DNA of 33,189 nucleotides, from positions 1 through 33,189 of the forward strand of contig CAMYUQ010000009.1 of NCBI GenBank assembly GCA_947302045.1, given 5' to 3'. This document shows positions 1 to 8,057 of the stretch, piece by piece (positions within the stretch are counted from its first letter, which is position 1; every line of letters begins with the position of its first letter). The notes under the pieces were generated by a model. The model worked only from the letters and a program-made list of their open reading frames with translations. It was not told the origin of the DNA and made no database searches. Source of the DNA: an uncultured Clostridia bacterium. GTDB lineage: Bacteria; Bacillota; Clostridia; Oscillospirales; CAG-272. The position numbers and the translations under genes were made by a program.

Positions 1-1
1 G

Positions 2-87
2 CGGAAGCGGTGGGATTCGAACCCACGAGCCCTTGCGGGCTACCTGATTTCGAGTCAGGGCCGTTATGACCACTTCGATACGCTTCC
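2..87 (-). tRNA. tRNA-Ser (anticodon CGA)
   Basis: On the minus strand this folds as a complete class II tRNA of 86 nt. The acceptor arms are GGAAGCG and CGCTTCC with discriminator G, the anticodon stem CCTGA/TCAGG carries loop CTCGAAA (anticodon CGA), the long variable arm is GCCC-GCAA-GGGC, and the T arm is GTGGG-TTCGAAT-CCCAC. The long variable arm and CGA anticodon identify serine. The 3' end touches the window edge, so whether CCA is encoded cannot be seen. Its only visible promoter is at 436-464, upstream of two half copies of serine tRNAs, so it is probably the last part of a longer precursor. Confidence 0.95.
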
Positions 88-385
88 GTATGAAATTGTT
101 TCGGAATTTTGATAGAAAACTGTCAGATGACATCCTCGCGGCGCGCGTCAAAAATCCGAGAAAATCGCCTTGCCGTGCGGTTCCATGGAAGATACCGAGG
201 GACGAAACCGAGCCGCTTTCGAGTCAGGGCCGTTATGACCACTTCGATACGCTTCCGTATGAAATTGTTTCGGAATTTTGATAGAAAACTGTCAGATGAC
301 GTCCGTGCGGCGTGCGTCAAAAATCCGAGAAAATCGCCTTGCCGTGCGGGTTTCTAGAAGATACCGAGGGACGAAACCGAGCCGC
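48..385. repeat. Two tandem 169-bp units, each tRNA-Ser 5' half plus spacer
   Basis: Unit 1 is 48-216 and unit 2 is 217-385. A third junction starts at 386 with the same TTTCGAGTCA. The units are nearly identical, differing by scattered substitutions (around 131-146 versus 300-315, and 180-187 versus 349-356). Each boundary falls exactly at the anticodon loop of a serine tRNA. No protein-coding gene is credible in this stretch. Confidence 0.9.
217..256 (-). pseudogene. 5' half of tRNA-Ser(CGA), duplicate of the intact gene
   Basis: These 40 nt repeat the 5' half of the intact tRNA at 48-87, from GGAAGCG through the D arm and anticodon loop, ending at CTCGAAA. The 3' half is missing: after the anticodon loop the sequence switches to a non-tRNA spacer. 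It lies 169 bp upstream, in the direction of transcription, of the intact gene. Confidence 0.85.
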
Positions 386-424
386 TTTCGAGTCACGCCT
401 CTTAGACCTCTTGAGTACTTCTCC
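386..424 (-). pseudogene. 5' half of a second, different tRNA-Ser(CGA)
   Basis: On the minus strand these 39 nt start GGAGAAG, have a serine-type D arm (CTC paired with GAG) and end at the same anticodon loop, CTCGAAA. The acceptor strand differs from the intact tRNA: it would need CTTCTCC, which is not in the window. It is therefore the broken front half of a distinct serine tRNA. It is the half nearest the promoter, and the same spacer that follows the other half copy begins right after its anticodon loop. Confidence 0.75.
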
Positions 425-435
425 ATTTCCCGAAT

Positions 436-464
436 ATTATAGCACAGCTTTCCCGAAATTGCAA
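436..464 (-). promoter_or_regulatory. Sigma-A promoter of the tRNA-Ser array
   Basis: On the minus strand, -35 TTGCAA (459-464) and -10 TATAAT (436-441) are separated by exactly 17 bp. Transcription would start about 5 nt before the first half-tRNA and run through both half copies into the intact tRNA-Ser. Confidence 0.85.
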
Positions 465-533
465 GTGTTTTTTTCAAAAATTCGCGCCGGCGCTTTTTTT
501 GTTTCTTTTTTTCATTTTTTTTGCTTTTTTCTA

Positions 534-562
534 TTTACATTTTCTGCCTTTTCGTTTATACT
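534..562 (+). promoter_or_regulatory. Promoter of the sugar gene set
   Basis: TTTACA (534-539) and TATACT (557-562) lie 17 bp apart, 52 bp before the nucleotidyltransferase start codon. The next strong signal is the terminator at 3719-3750, so the three sugar genes probably form one transcript. Confidence 0.75.
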
Positions 563-614
563 ATAAATGAACGTATATCTTCTGTCTTTCACCCTTTTCG
601 GGAGGTTTCCTGCC

Positions 615-1526
615 ATGACTCTTTTCATCCTCGCCGCCGGTATGGGATCCCGGTACGGCGGTCTCAAACAGCTCGACCCCATGACCGATTCCGGCAACTT
701 CATCATCGACTTCTCGGTCTATGACGCGATCCGCGCCGGATTCGACAAGGTCGTCTTTCTCATCAAGCGCGAAAATCTCGATCTCTTCCGCTCCACCATC
801 GGGCACAGGATCGAAAAGCGGGTCTCGGTCTCCTACCTCTTCCAGGAGCTTTCCGACCTTCCCGCCGGTTGCGAACCCGTCCCGGGTCGCGTCAAACCTT
901 GGGGAACCGGGCACGCGCTGCTCTGCGCCAAACAGGCAGTTTCCGAGCCCTTCGCCGTCATCAACGCCGACGACTTCTACGGCAGGGACACCTTTGTTCA
1001 GCTCGCCCGGCATCTTTCGTCGGTCGACTGCAAGGCGGCTCCCGCGCACCACTGCATGGTAGGGTTCAGACTTTCCAACACGCTCACCGAGAACGGTTCG
1101 GTCTCGCGCGGCGAATGTGAAGTGGACGCAAATGGGATGCTCCTGCGCGTGACCGAGCGCCCGAAGATCACCAAAACCGGGGACGGCGCCGCGATGCAGA
1201 CGCCAAACGGCGATTGGGTCCCGATCTCTCCCGATACCACCGTTTCGATGAACTGCTGGGGTTTCACTCCCGCTATCTTCGGCGATCTGGAAGAGGGTTT
1301 CCGCACCTTCTACCGGGCGAACGTCGCCGACCTTTCCAAATGTGAATACTATCTCCCCTCCGCCGTGCAGGAGCAGATGGACAAGGGTCTTTGCGACGTC
1401 AAGGTCTATCCCACCGCCTCTGTTTGGCAGGGCGTGACCTACCCGGACGACAAACCGCGCGTCAAAGAAGCGATCGCTTCCCTGATCCGGGCGGGAGAAT
1501 ATCCCGCGTCCCTGTGGGAAGCATAA
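615..1526 (+). CDS. Sugar-phosphate nucleotidyltransferase-like protein
   Basis: This 303-aa protein has the GT-A nucleotidyltransferase fold. Near the N-terminus it carries the nucleotide-binding signature LAAGMGSRYGG with conserved KQ following (residues 6-19), and an NADDFYG stretch near residue 119 fits the metal-binding acidic site. Family members transfer a nucleotidyl group from an NTP to a sugar 1-phosphate; the substrate cannot be told here and it is not a clear GalU. ATG 615 was chosen because GGGAGG (600-605) sits 9 nt upstream. An in-frame ATG at 567 lies almost on the promoter -10 and has no ribosome site. It is followed after 33 bp by galE and then galM, so a role in hexose or nucleotide-sugar supply is likely. 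Confidence 0.85.
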   Translation: MTLFILAAGMGSRYGGLKQLDPMTDSGNFIIDFSVYDAIRAGFDKVVFLIKRENLDLFRSTIGHRIEKRVSVSYLFQELSDLPAGCEPVPGRVKPWGTGHALLCAKQAVSEPFAVINADDFYGRDTFVQLARHLSSVDCKAAPAHHCMVGFRLSNTLTENGSVSRGECEVDANGMLLRVTERPKITKTGDGAAMQTPNGDWVPISPDTTVSMNCWGFTPAIFGDLEEGFRTFYRANVADLSKCEYYLPSAVQEQMDKGLCDVKVYPTASVWQGVTYPDDKPRVKEAIASLIRAGEYPASLWEA

Positions 1527-1559
1527 CACCGATATCAATAGAAAGAGAGAATACAGACC

Positions 1560-2576
1560 ATGTCCATTCTGATCACGGGCGGCGCCGGATACATCGGCTC
1601 TCACACCGCCGTCGAACTGCTCAACGCCGACTACGACATCGTGGTGGCTGACAACTATTCCAACAGCTCTCCGAAGGCGCTCGACCGCGTCCGCAAGATC
1701 ACCGCGCGTGATTTTCCGGCGTATGAGGTCGACCTTTGCGACAAGGAAGCGCTCCGCCGGGTCTTTCTGGAAAACCCCGACATCGAAGCGGCGATCCATT
1801 TTGCCGGACTGAAAGCGGTCGGCGAATCGGTCGCGCAACCCGGCAGATACTACCGCAACAATCTGCTCTCCTCCCTGAATCTGGTCGAGCTGCTCGGAGA
1901 ATACAACGCCAAGCGGATCGTGTTTTCCTCGTCGGCAACCGTTTACGGCGTTCCCAAGACCGTCCCGATCAAGGAGGATTTTCCGCTCTCGGCAACGAAC
2001 CCCTACGGCGAGACCAAGCTGATGATCGAGCGGATCCTTTCGGACGTTGCCGCGGCCGATCCCGCGTGGAGCGTTTCGATCCTGCGCTATTTCAACCCGA
2101 TCGGCGCGCATAAAACCTCTTTGATCGGAGAAAATCCGCGCGGCATTCCGAACAATCTGCTCCCCTATGTCGCAAAAGTCGCGGCAGGGCAGCTCCCCTG
2201 TCTCTCGGTGTTCGGCAACGACTACGACACGCCCGACGGAACCGGCGTGCGCGATTATATCCACGTCGTCGATCTGGCGCGCGCGCACCTGAAAGCACTC
2301 GAACGCGCAGAAAAGGTCCACGGGACCGAATGTTTCAACATCGGCACCGGGGTTGGATATTCGGTGCTTGAAATCATCCGGGCATACGAGGAAGCGTCCG
2401 GGCTGAAAGTCAATTATAAGTTCGCGCCCCGCCGCCCGGGAGACATCGCGGTCTGCTACGCCGATCCGACCAAGGCGCGTGAAGTGCTGGGCTGGGAAGC
2501 GGCGAACGACCTCAAACGGATGTGTTACGACCTTGCCAAATGGCAGAAGAAAAATCCCAACGGCTACGACGACTGA
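1560..2576 (+). CDS. galE: UDP-glucose 4-epimerase
   Basis: The 338-aa length is normal for GalE, a cytoplasmic NAD-dependent short-chain dehydrogenase/reductase that interconverts UDP-glucose and UDP-galactose. The Rossmann motif GGAGYIGSH is at residues 7-15, the SSAT catalytic serine region is near residue 123, and the YxxxK catalytic pair is Y149 and K153 in NPYGETK. It sits between a nucleotidyltransferase and galactose mutarotase, a Leland-type context. UDP-galactose, or UDP-GalNAc if the enzyme is bifunctional, would also feed the polysaccharide operon 9 kb downstream. The Shine-Dalgarno is only a loose purine run (GAAAGAGAG), so translation may depend partly on the upstream gene. Confidence 0.95.
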   Translation: MSILITGGAGYIGSHTAVELLNADYDIVVADNYSNSSPKALDRVRKITARDFPAYEVDLCDKEALRRVFLENPDIEAAIHFAGLKAVGESVAQPGRYYRNNLLSSLNLVELLGEYNAKRIVFSSSATVYGVPKTVPIKEDFPLSATNPYGETKLMIERILSDVAAADPAWSVSILRYFNPIGAHKTSLIGENPRGIPNNLLPYVAKVAAGQLPCLSVFGNDYDTPDGTGVRDYIHVVDLARAHLKALERAEKVHGTECFNIGTGVGYSVLEIIRAYEEASGLKVNYKFAPRRPGDIAVCYADPTKAREVLGWEAANDLKRMCYDLAKWQKKNPNGYDD

Positions 2577-2645
2577 AAGTTTGAAAATTCGTTCGTTTTT
2601 CAAACCTCAACGCCAAAGAAAATATGAAAAAAGGAAACGTATAAA

Positions 2646-3713
2646 ATGATCACAAGACATGAGTTCGGCGTTCTCGAACAGGACGGCAAAATGGTTCACA
2701 ACTACACCATGAAAAACGCGACCGGCATGACGGTCACCATTTCGGAATACGGCGGAACGATCGTTGAGATCAAGGTTCCGGATAAGTTCGGCAGGCAGAC
2801 CAACGTGGTGTGCGGATTCGACTCCCTGCGCGACTACGTGCTGGGCGGCTGTTACGTCGGCGCGCTGGTCGGGCGCACGTCGAACCGGATCGGAAACGCG
2901 AAATTCGTTCTGGACGGCAAGGAATACAAGCTCTATCCCAACTGGAAGGGCGTCAGTTCTCTGCACGGCGGAAAGGTCGGCTATTCCTGCCGGATCTGGT
3001 CGGTCAAGCCGGTGGACGGCGATGAGCCGAAGCTGATCCTGACCCTCCATTCGGACGACGGCGATGAGGGCTATCCCGGCAATCTGGACGTGACGGTGAC
3101 CTACACGCTGCTCGCCGGCAACGCGCTCTCGATCCACTACGAGGCGGTCACCGACAAGCGCACGCCGGTGGAGCTGACGAACCACGCCTATTTCAACCTC
3201 GGCGGTTACGCGAGCGGTCCGATCTACGACCACGTTCTGCAAATCGAAGCCGACGCCTATCTGCCGGTCGATAAGGATCTCTCGATCACGGGAGAGCTTC
3301 GCCCGGTAGCCGGAACACCGTTTGATTTCCGCGAGCCGAAAGCGATCGGACGCGACATCCATGAAGAAAACGAGGATCTCGCCATCGGAATGGGCTATGA
3401 CAATGCGTTCGTCTTCACCGGCGGCGCGACTCCGGAGCCGATCCTTCGGGTGATCGCGTTTGATCCGAACAGCGGACGGATGATGAAGGTCTTTACCGAT
3501 CAGCCGGCGATCCAGTTCTATTCGGGAAATATGCTCGGCGACCCCGATTATCCGTTCCAGGGCGGGTATCCGCAAACCAAGCACCACGCGTTTTGTCTGG
3601 AAGCCGAAGCACTCCCCGACAGCGTCAACCACCCGGATTTCCCGAACACCATCCTGAACCCGGGAGAGACCTATCGCCAGACCACGATCTATCAGTTCTC
3701 GGTGAAGCAATAA
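2646..3713 (+). CDS. galM: Aldose 1-epimerase (galactose mutarotase)
   Basis: This 355-aa protein matches GalM, which converts beta- to alpha-D-galactose for the Leloir pathway. The expected catalytic residues are visible: H107 in SLHGG, H180 in NHAYFNLGG and the base E319 in CLEAEALPDS. The start is preceded by AAAGGAAACG. It lies 69 bp after galE and is the last gene before a good intrinsic terminator. No galactokinase or uridylyltransferase gene is in the window, so the rest of the pathway must be elsewhere if present. Confidence 0.95.
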   Translation: MITRHEFGVLEQDGKMVHNYTMKNATGMTVTISEYGGTIVEIKVPDKFGRQTNVVCGFDSLRDYVLGGCYVGALVGRTSNRIGNAKFVLDGKEYKLYPNWKGVSSLHGGKVGYSCRIWSVKPVDGDEPKLILTLHSDDGDEGYPGNLDVTVTYTLLAGNALSIHYEAVTDKRTPVELTNHAYFNLGGYASGPIYDHVLQIEADAYLPVDKDLSITGELRPVAGTPFDFREPKAIGRDIHEENEDLAIGMGYDNAFVFTGGATPEPILRVIAFDPNSGRMMKVFTDQPAIQFYSGNMLGDPDYPFQGGYPQTKHHAFCLEAEALPDSVNHPDFPNTILNPGETYRQTTIYQFSVKQ

Positions 3714-3718
3714 AAAGG

Positions 3719-3750
3719 AAAGCCCGTCGGCAAAAGTCGGCGGGCTTTTA
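3719..3750 (+). terminator. Intrinsic terminator after galM
   Basis: The stem AAAGCCCG... pairs with CGGGCTTT through a wobble-containing extension around an AAAA loop, followed by TTTT. It starts right after the galM stop codon. Confidence 0.8.
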
Positions 3751-3950
3751 AGGTCTCCGCTTTTTTGAAAAAAAGCGGAGCAAAAAACTTCCCGGCATGG
3801 CGTGAACGAGTGCATACAGCAATGCAACCATCTACGCCATCGGGGTGTGAAGTTCAGCAATTCGCGAAACAAACATCGAGATTGGAAGCGGGCTTGCCCG
3901 CAAGGTCTCCGCTTTTTTGAAAAAAAGCGGAGCAAAAAACTTCCCGGCAT
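3750..3950. repeat. Palindrome repeat, two perfect 49-bp direct copies
   Basis: The 49 bp at 3750-3798 recur without change at 3902-3950. Each copy contains the palindrome CTCCGC-TTTTTTG-AAAAAAA-GCGGAG (3755-3780 and 3907-3932) followed by CAAAAAACTTCCCGGCAT. Relatives with other stem sequences occur at 28091-28114, 31565-31587 and 31695-31718. Together with the structured core at 3829-3901 this fills the gap between galM and spoVT. I see no gene in it. Confidence 0.85.
3829..3901 (+). repeat. Structured intergenic repeat, copy A
   Basis: The core runs from ATCTACGCCATCGGGG through AACAAACATCGAGATTGG to the terminal hairpin GCGGGCTTGCCCGC (3888-3901). Other copies are at 6438-6500 (minus), 25974-26047, 26061-26129, 27968-28045 (minus), 29198-29268 (minus) and 29357-29425 (minus). 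A truncated copy at about 3951-4018 runs into the 3' end of spoVT. Confidence 0.8.
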
Positions 3951-4018
3951 TGCGTCGGCGAGCGCATACGGCGTTGCAAATATCTATGCCGTTGGGATAC
4001 GCCCAAAAGCGTCTGCGG

Positions 4019-4579
4019 TCAATCCTCCAATTGGCGGCCGAGGAAGCCGGCGGCGGTCATGATCAGCTTGGATTCCACCTCGTGCGAAACGCCGCCGTTT
4101 CCGCGTCCGTCCTCGGGCGAATCGGTCAGCGACGCCACGCATCCCACGATGTCGCCGCCGCTGATGATCGGCATCGCGCAGCTCACGTAGAGCGTATTCT
4201 CGCCCGAGAGCACCGGCACCGCCTCGCTCCCGGTCTTCCATTCATAAAAAGACCGGGATTCCACCACCTTTTCCAGCTCTTTTGAGAGCGACTTTTCGGC
4301 GTAATCCTTCCGGGAAACGCCCGAGCAGGCGATCACGCTGTCGCGGTCGCAGATGATGACGGCGAGCGAACACACCCGGTGCAGGGTCTCGGCATACTGC
4401 GACGCAAACGACGCCAACTCCCCGATCGGGGAATATTTTTTGAAAATGACCTCTCCCTCGCGGTCTGTATAAATTTCAAGCGGATCGCCTTCGCGGATCC
4501 GCATTGTCCGCCGGATCTCTTTCGGGATCACGACTCGTCCCAGATCATCGATCCGGCGAACGATTCCGGTTGCTTTCAT
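4019..4579 (-). CDS. spoVT: Stage V sporulation protein T, AbrB-family regulator
   Basis: The 186-aa protein has an N-terminal AbrB/SpoVT swapped-hairpin DNA-binding domain (residues 1-50, with TGIVRRIDDLGRVVIPKEIR) and a C-terminal GAF-like sensor domain (about 55-180). That is the architecture and approximate length of SpoVT, a forespore transcription factor. ATG 4579 was chosen because GGAGGG (4584-4589) lies 4-5 nt upstream. An ATG 12 nt further upstream overlaps that ribosome site and has none of its own. No consensus sigma-A promoter is visible upstream, which would suit forespore sigma-factor control, but I cannot demonstrate one. Its 3' end abuts a truncated copy of the structured intergenic repeat. 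Confidence 0.93.
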   Translation of the reverse strand: MKATGIVRRIDDLGRVVIPKEIRRTMRIREGDPLEIYTDREGEVIFKKYSPIGELASFASQYAETLHRVCSLAVIICDRDSVIACSGVSRKDYAEKSLSKELEKVVESRSFYEWKTGSEAVPVLSGENTLYVSCAMPIISGGDIVGCVASLTDSPEDGRGNGGVSHEVESKLIMTAAGFLGRQLED

Positions 4580-4729
4580 AGTACCCTCCAAAACGGTAAA
4601 TTTTTTGGTTTACACCTATTATTGGTGCCGACCCCTGTATTTATCCGTTTTTTGTTATGGAAATTCCTGGTGGCGGGCGGGAGATGCTTTCCAAAATAAA
4701 ACTTTTTCGGCAAAGTCCCCGGCGCGCAC

Positions 4730-4758
4730 TTGACAACCGCGCCGGAATGTTGTATAAT
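4730..4758 (+). promoter_or_regulatory. Consensus sigma-A promoter of rny
   Basis: A perfect TTGACA (4730-4735) and TATAAT (4753-4758) with a 17-bp spacer lie 75 bp upstream of the RNase Y start codon. Confidence 0.92.
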
Positions 4759-4833
4759 ATGATGGGTATGAATGACGATTCCGTCTACTTATACACTATT
4801 ATTTATCAATACACGTACACAAGGAGGTGTAAA

Positions 4834-6375
4834 ATGGAAGTTTTAATTGGCGTGATCGCCGGCATCGCCGGCATCGCGATCGGTTTTCTGGTCGGCTTTC
4901 TGATCCGCAAGAAAATTGCGGAATCGAAGATCGGATCGGCGGAAGCAGAGGCAAAACGCGTTTTGGAACAGTCCAAAAAGGACGCGGAGGCAAAGAAGAA
5001 GGACCTTCTTCTCGAAGCCAAGGAGGAAACCCTCCGCCTGCGCAACGAAACCGAACGGGAACTCAAAGAACGGCGCGCCGAGGTGACGCGCATGGAGCGC
5101 TACGTAAGCCAGAAAGAAGAAAATCTGGATCGCAAGACCGACGCGCTCGAAAAGAAGAACGAACAGCTCGACGAAAAGCTCAAAAAGGCCGATGCCGCGC
5201 AGGAACAGATCCGCAAGGTTCTCGACCAGCACATTCAGAAGTTGGAGGAGATCTCCGGCTATTCCGCCGAAGAGGCGAAGCAGGAGCTGCTTTCCACCAT
5301 GGAGTCCGAAACGCGGCATGAAATGGCGCAGAAACTGGCTGACCTCGAAGCCGAATACAAGGAGGAAGCAGACAACAAAGCAAGAAACATCCTTTCCCTG
5401 GCGATCCAGCGCTGTGCCGCCGATCACGTGGCGGAGGCGACCATTTCGGTTGTCAACCTGCCGAGCGAGGAAATGAAAGGACGCATCATCGGGCGCGAGG
5501 GTCGGAACATCCAGAAGCTCGAAACGCTCACCGGCGTGGAGCTTATCATCGACGATACCCCCGAAGCCATCACCGTTTCCGGTTTTGACCCGGTTCGCCG
5601 GGAAGTGGCTCGTCTGGCGCTCGAAAAGCTCATCAGCGACGGCCGTATTCATCCCACCCGGATCGAAGAAACGGTGGAAAAAGCCAAAAAAGAGGTCGAT
5701 ACGGTCATCAAACAGGCAGGCGAACGCGCCACCTTTGAAGCGAACGTTCACGGCATCAATCCCGAACTCGTCCGGATGCTCGGCCGTCTGCGTTACCGTA
5801 CCAGCTACGGGCAGAACGTGCTGCAACATTCGATCGAGGTCGCATGGCTCGCCGGCATTATGGCGGACGAACTCGGCGTGGACGGCATTACCGCACGCCG
5901 CGCCGGTCTGCTCCACGACATCGGCAAGGCCTTCCCGCAGGACGTGGAGGGCTCGCACGTGGAGCTTGGCGTGAATGTGGCGAAGAAGTTCAAGGAGAGC
6001 CGCGAGGTGATCCACGCCATCGAGGCGCACCACAACGACGTCGAACCCCAGACCATCATCGCCGTGCTCGTGCAGGCGGCGGACGCCATTTCGGCGGCTC
6101 GTCCGGGCGCGCGCCGGGAGAACATGGAGAACTACATCAAGCGGCTTGAAAAACTCGAAGAGGTCGCAACCGGATTCGAGGGTGTGGAAAAGGCGTTTGC
6201 CGTGCAGGCAGGCCGCGAGATCCGCGTCATGGTCAAGCCCGACCAGGTCAGCGACACCGATATGAAGCTGATCGCGCGCGATATGGCGAAGAAGATCGAG
6301 GAAGAGCTCCGTTACCCCGGACAGATCAAGATCAACCTGATCCGCGAGACCCGCGCGGTCGATTACGCGAAGTGA
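4834..6375 (+). CDS. rny: Ribonuclease Y
   Basis: This 513-aa protein has the full RNase Y layout: one N-terminal membrane segment (about 3-24), a long charged coiled coil (about 30-200), a KH RNA-binding domain with [10 protein letters not shown] near residues 216-225, and an HD metal-dependent phosphohydrolase domain with LLHDIGKA (H361, D362). RNase Y is the membrane-anchored endonuclease that starts mRNA decay in many Firmicutes; the B. subtilis protein is about 520 aa. ATG 4834 was chosen because AAGGAGG is just upstream and the membrane anchor starts there; a longer frame from 4657 would begin upstream of the promoter. It is monocistronic, with a perfect promoter and its own terminator. 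Confidence 0.97.
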   Translation: MEVLIGVIAGIAGIAIGFLVGFLIRKKIAESKIGSAEAEAKRVLEQSKKDAEAKKKDLLLEAKEETLRLRNETERELKERRAEVTRMERYVSQKEENLDRKTDALEKKNEQLDEKLKKADAAQEQIRKVLDQHIQKLEEISGYSAEEAKQELLSTMESETRHEMAQKLADLEAEYKEEADNKARNILSLAIQRCAADHVAEATISVVNLPSEEMKGRIIGREGRNIQKLETLTGVELIIDDTPEAITVSGFDPVRREVARLALEKLISDGRIHPTRIEETVEKAKKEVDTVIKQAGERATFEANVHGINPELVRMLGRLRYRTSYGQNVLQHSIEVAWLAGIMADELGVDGITARRAGLLHDIGKAFPQDVEGSHVELGVNVAKKFKESREVIHAIEAHHNDVEPQTIIAVLVQAADAISAARPGARRENMENYIKRLEKLEEVATGFEGVEKAFAVQAGREIRVMVKPDQVSDTDMKLIARDMAKKIEEELRYPGQIKINLIRETRAVDYAK

Positions 6376-6395
6376 TTGCTTCGCCGACCCGAAAG

Positions 6396-6427
6396 AGGGA
6401 CTGTTACCAAAATAACAGTCCCTTTTG
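6396..6427 (+). terminator. Intrinsic terminator after rny
   Basis: Perfect 11-bp stem AGGGACTGTTA / TAACAGTCCCT with a 6-nt loop, followed by a T run, 20 bp after the rny stop codon. Confidence 0.9.
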
Positions 6428-6437
6428 TCGACCCGCG

Positions 6438-6500
6438 CCGGCTCCCGATCTCGATGTTTGTTTGGCTTTTCGCCAAACTGCCATCCCAGAAGAGATAGAT
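6438..6500 (-). repeat. Structured intergenic repeat, copy C
   Basis: Read on the minus strand it contains ATATCTATC, GGGATGGCAGTTTGGCG, AACAAACATCGAGATCGGGA and GCCGGC. Its middle hairpin, GTTTGGC-GAAAA-GCCAAAC, is perfect and differs in sequence from other copies while keeping the fold. It fills the gap between the rny terminator and the radical SAM gene. Confidence 0.75.
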
Positions 6501-6550
6501 ATTGGTAACGCCAACGGCGCTCGTTCTGATTTTTTGCTGTTTTTTCTTGG

Positions 6551-6596
6551 AAAGGGTGCGGGAAAACCATTCTTTTTTTCAAAAAAGAAGGTTTTC
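6551..6596. repeat. Long A/T-core palindrome GGGAAAACC...GGTTTTCCC
   Basis: GGGAAAACC and GGTTTTCCC arms enclose a TTTTTTTCAAAAAA centre directly upstream of the radical SAM gene. A near copy lies directly upstream of gyrB at 29507-29544. The following gene starts 20-40 bp after the palindrome in both cases, so it would be in the 5' leader. Confidence 0.7.
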
Positions 6597-6615
6597 CCGA
6601 CAAAAGGATAATCTC

Positions 6616-7482
6616 ATGAACTGCTATGCTTGTCCGCGAGCGTGCGGGGCTGACCGTGCGCGCGGAGTTGGATACTGCGGCGTCGGCGGAGAGTTTCTCG
6701 TCGCGCGCGCGGCTCTGCACCCCTGGGAGGAGCCGCCGGTCTCCGGCGCGAACGGCTCCGGGACGGTCTTTTTCGCCGGGTGCAATCTGCGGTGCGTCTA
6801 CTGTCAGAACCGGGAGATCAGCCGCGGCGGTGCAGGGAAGCAGATGACGGCGGAAGAGCTGGCGGCGGTTTTTCTGGACTTACAGGCGCAGGGTGCGGCG
6901 AACATCAACCTCGTCACGCCGACGCATTATGCGGAGAAGCTGGCGGCGGTGCTGCGAGCGGTTCGTCCGGCGTTGAAGATCCCGGTGGTCTACAACTGCG
7001 GCGGCTACGAAAAGGTGGAAACGCTCCGGAAATTGCAGGGGTTGGTCGACGTTTATCTGCCCGACTGCAAGTATTTTGACGCGGAGCTTTCGGCAAGACT
7101 TTCGGGTGCGCCGGACTATTTCGAAGTTTGTTCCGCCGCGCTCGGCGAGATGCTCCGGCAGGTGGGACGTCCGGTTTACGGTTCGGACGGGATCCTTTTG
7201 CGCGGCGTGATCGTGCGGCATCTGGTGCTGCCGGGGTATCGGCGGGATTCGATCCGGATCCTGGACGAGCTTGCGCGGCGGTTCGGAACAGAGGCGTTTC
7301 TGCTCTCGCTGATGCGGCAATACACGCCGGAATTTGCCTATGACGCGAAGGACTCGAATCTGCACCGGCGCGTGACGAGTTTTGAATACGAATCGGTTGC
7401 AGACGAGGCGCAAAAGCTCGGCTTTTCGGGCTTTTTCCAGACCGCCGACTCCGCAACGGCGGCATATACGCCCCGGTTCTGA
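6616..7482 (+). CDS. PflA-like radical SAM protein
   Basis: This 288-aa protein has the radical SAM iron-sulfur motif CNLRCVYCQ (C56, C60, C63) and an N-terminal cysteine cluster (C3, C6, C10, C21) with CPRACG. That resembles the family of putative pyruvate formate-lyase activating enzyme homologues (COG1313) rather than true PflA. The likely chemistry is SAM cleavage to a 5'-deoxyadenosyl radical; the target is unknown. ATG 6616 begins the cysteine cluster and has only a weak AAAAGG upstream, while the longer frame would run backwards through the palindrome. No glycyl-radical enzyme is encoded nearby, so a partner cannot be assigned from context. Confidence 0.85.
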   Translation: MNCYACPRACGADRARGVGYCGVGGEFLVARAALHPWEEPPVSGANGSGTVFFAGCNLRCVYCQNREISRGGAGKQMTAEELAAVFLDLQAQGAANINLVTPTHYAEKLAAVLRAVRPALKIPVVYNCGGYEKVETLRKLQGLVDVYLPDCKYFDAELSARLSGAPDYFEVCSAALGEMLRQVGRPVYGSDGILLRGVIVRHLVLPGYRRDSIRILDELARRFGTEAFLLSLMRQYTPEFAYDAKDSNLHRRVTSFEYESVADEAQKLGFSGFFQTADSATAAYTPRF

Positions 7483-7510
7483 TCTCTGACGGCGTAGATC
7501 AAACTTTTGC

Positions 7511-7566
7511 TTTTTGCTCGATGCAAAAACCTTCCCCATGGGGGCGGCAAGCCGGCTTCCAATACT
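7511..7566. repeat. Fragment of the intergenic repeats between converging genes
   Basis: TTTTTGC-TCGAT-GCAAAAA forms a small hairpin, followed by AACCTTCCCC and GGCAAGCCGGCTTCCAATACTC. The last two echo the AACCTTCCCC palindrome and the end of the structured core seen elsewhere. The copy is degenerate. Confidence 0.4.
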
Positions 7567-7589
7567 CAAAAAACGTTCCGGATCATTCC

Positions 7590-8057
7590 TTACCGTCTGC
7601 GATCCAGAAAGTTGCAGAACGCCGACAGTGCGCGGTGGTAGAGCCGGTACGCCGAACGGCGCGATATGCCGAGCTTGTCCGCGATCGACTCAACGCTCTC
7701 TCCCTTGACGTAATGACAGTAGAGCAGCGTCGATTCCCGCGTCGTCGGCATCGCAACCAGCATCGCGTGGATCTCCATGCGCCGGTACTCCCAAAAATCC
7801 GCGTCCGCGCCGATGATCTCTTCATACATCCATTCCTGTCCCGGGACCGGCTCCGCAAAATTGCCGACCTCCGACCCCCGTCGCCCCAGCCGGAGCAGAT
7901 CGGTGCAGAGCGAATACCCCGCCAGATATCGGTGCGCCCGCTCTTCCCGCGGATCCCCGAACACCAGCCGCCGATCCGGCGTGACCGAAAGAAGCCGGTT
8001 CTCCTTGCAGATCAGGTTCGGAAAATGCGCCCTCCGGCGCTCTTTTTTCAGTCCCAT
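7590..8057 (-). CDS. Sigma-70 region 4-like HTH protein, phage ArpU/DUF1492-like
   Basis: This is a 155-aa basic protein. Its last 50 residues form a sigma region 4-like helix-turn-helix: a MPTTRESTLLYCHYVKG helix, then SVESIADKLGISRRSAYRLYHRAL. This pattern is typical of small phage or mobile-element regulators in Clostridia (ArpU/RinA/DUF1492-type). The N-terminal 100 residues are not recognised. ATG 8057 was chosen for the AAGGAGG 6 nt upstream; it overlaps the end of the upstream zinc-ribbon gene by 10 nt, so the two are translationally coupled. It would be expressed from the minus-strand promoter at 8406-8434, opposite the S24 repressor, which probably controls it. No other phage genes are present. 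Confidence 0.75.
   Translation of the reverse strand: MGLKKERRRAHFPNLICKENRLLSVTPDRRLVFGDPREERAHRYLAGYSLCTDLLRLGRRGSEVGNFAEPVPGQEWMYEEIIGADADFWEYRRMEIHAMLVAMPTTRESTLLYCHYVKGESVESIADKLGISRRSAYRLYHRALSAFCNFLDRRR

Noticed and set aside
48..424. An intron (group I type) in the anticodon loop of tRNA-Ser
   Set aside because: Breaks at anticodon loops suggested it, but the spacer is only about 130 bp, no matching 3' half follows either half copy, and no group I core is visible.
561..2603. A 680-codon open frame on the minus strand opposite the nucleotidyltransferase and galE
   Set aside because: It mirrors the codons of two well-recognised genes in a GC-rich genome and has no domain or ribosome site. 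Similar antisense frames opposite rny (4843-6720) and gyrB (29694-31880) were rejected for the same reason.
3755..3780. Reading the TTTTTTGAAAAAA palindromes as ordinary intrinsic terminators
   Set aside because: The T run lies inside the stem, not after it. On the plus strand an A run follows, and copies occur in both orientations and in gene leaders.
4591..4660. A forespore (sigma-G type) promoter upstream of spoVT
   Set aside because: A GGATAA and an AATAATA lie about 17 bp apart on the minus strand, but they match the sigma-G consensus too poorly to annotate.
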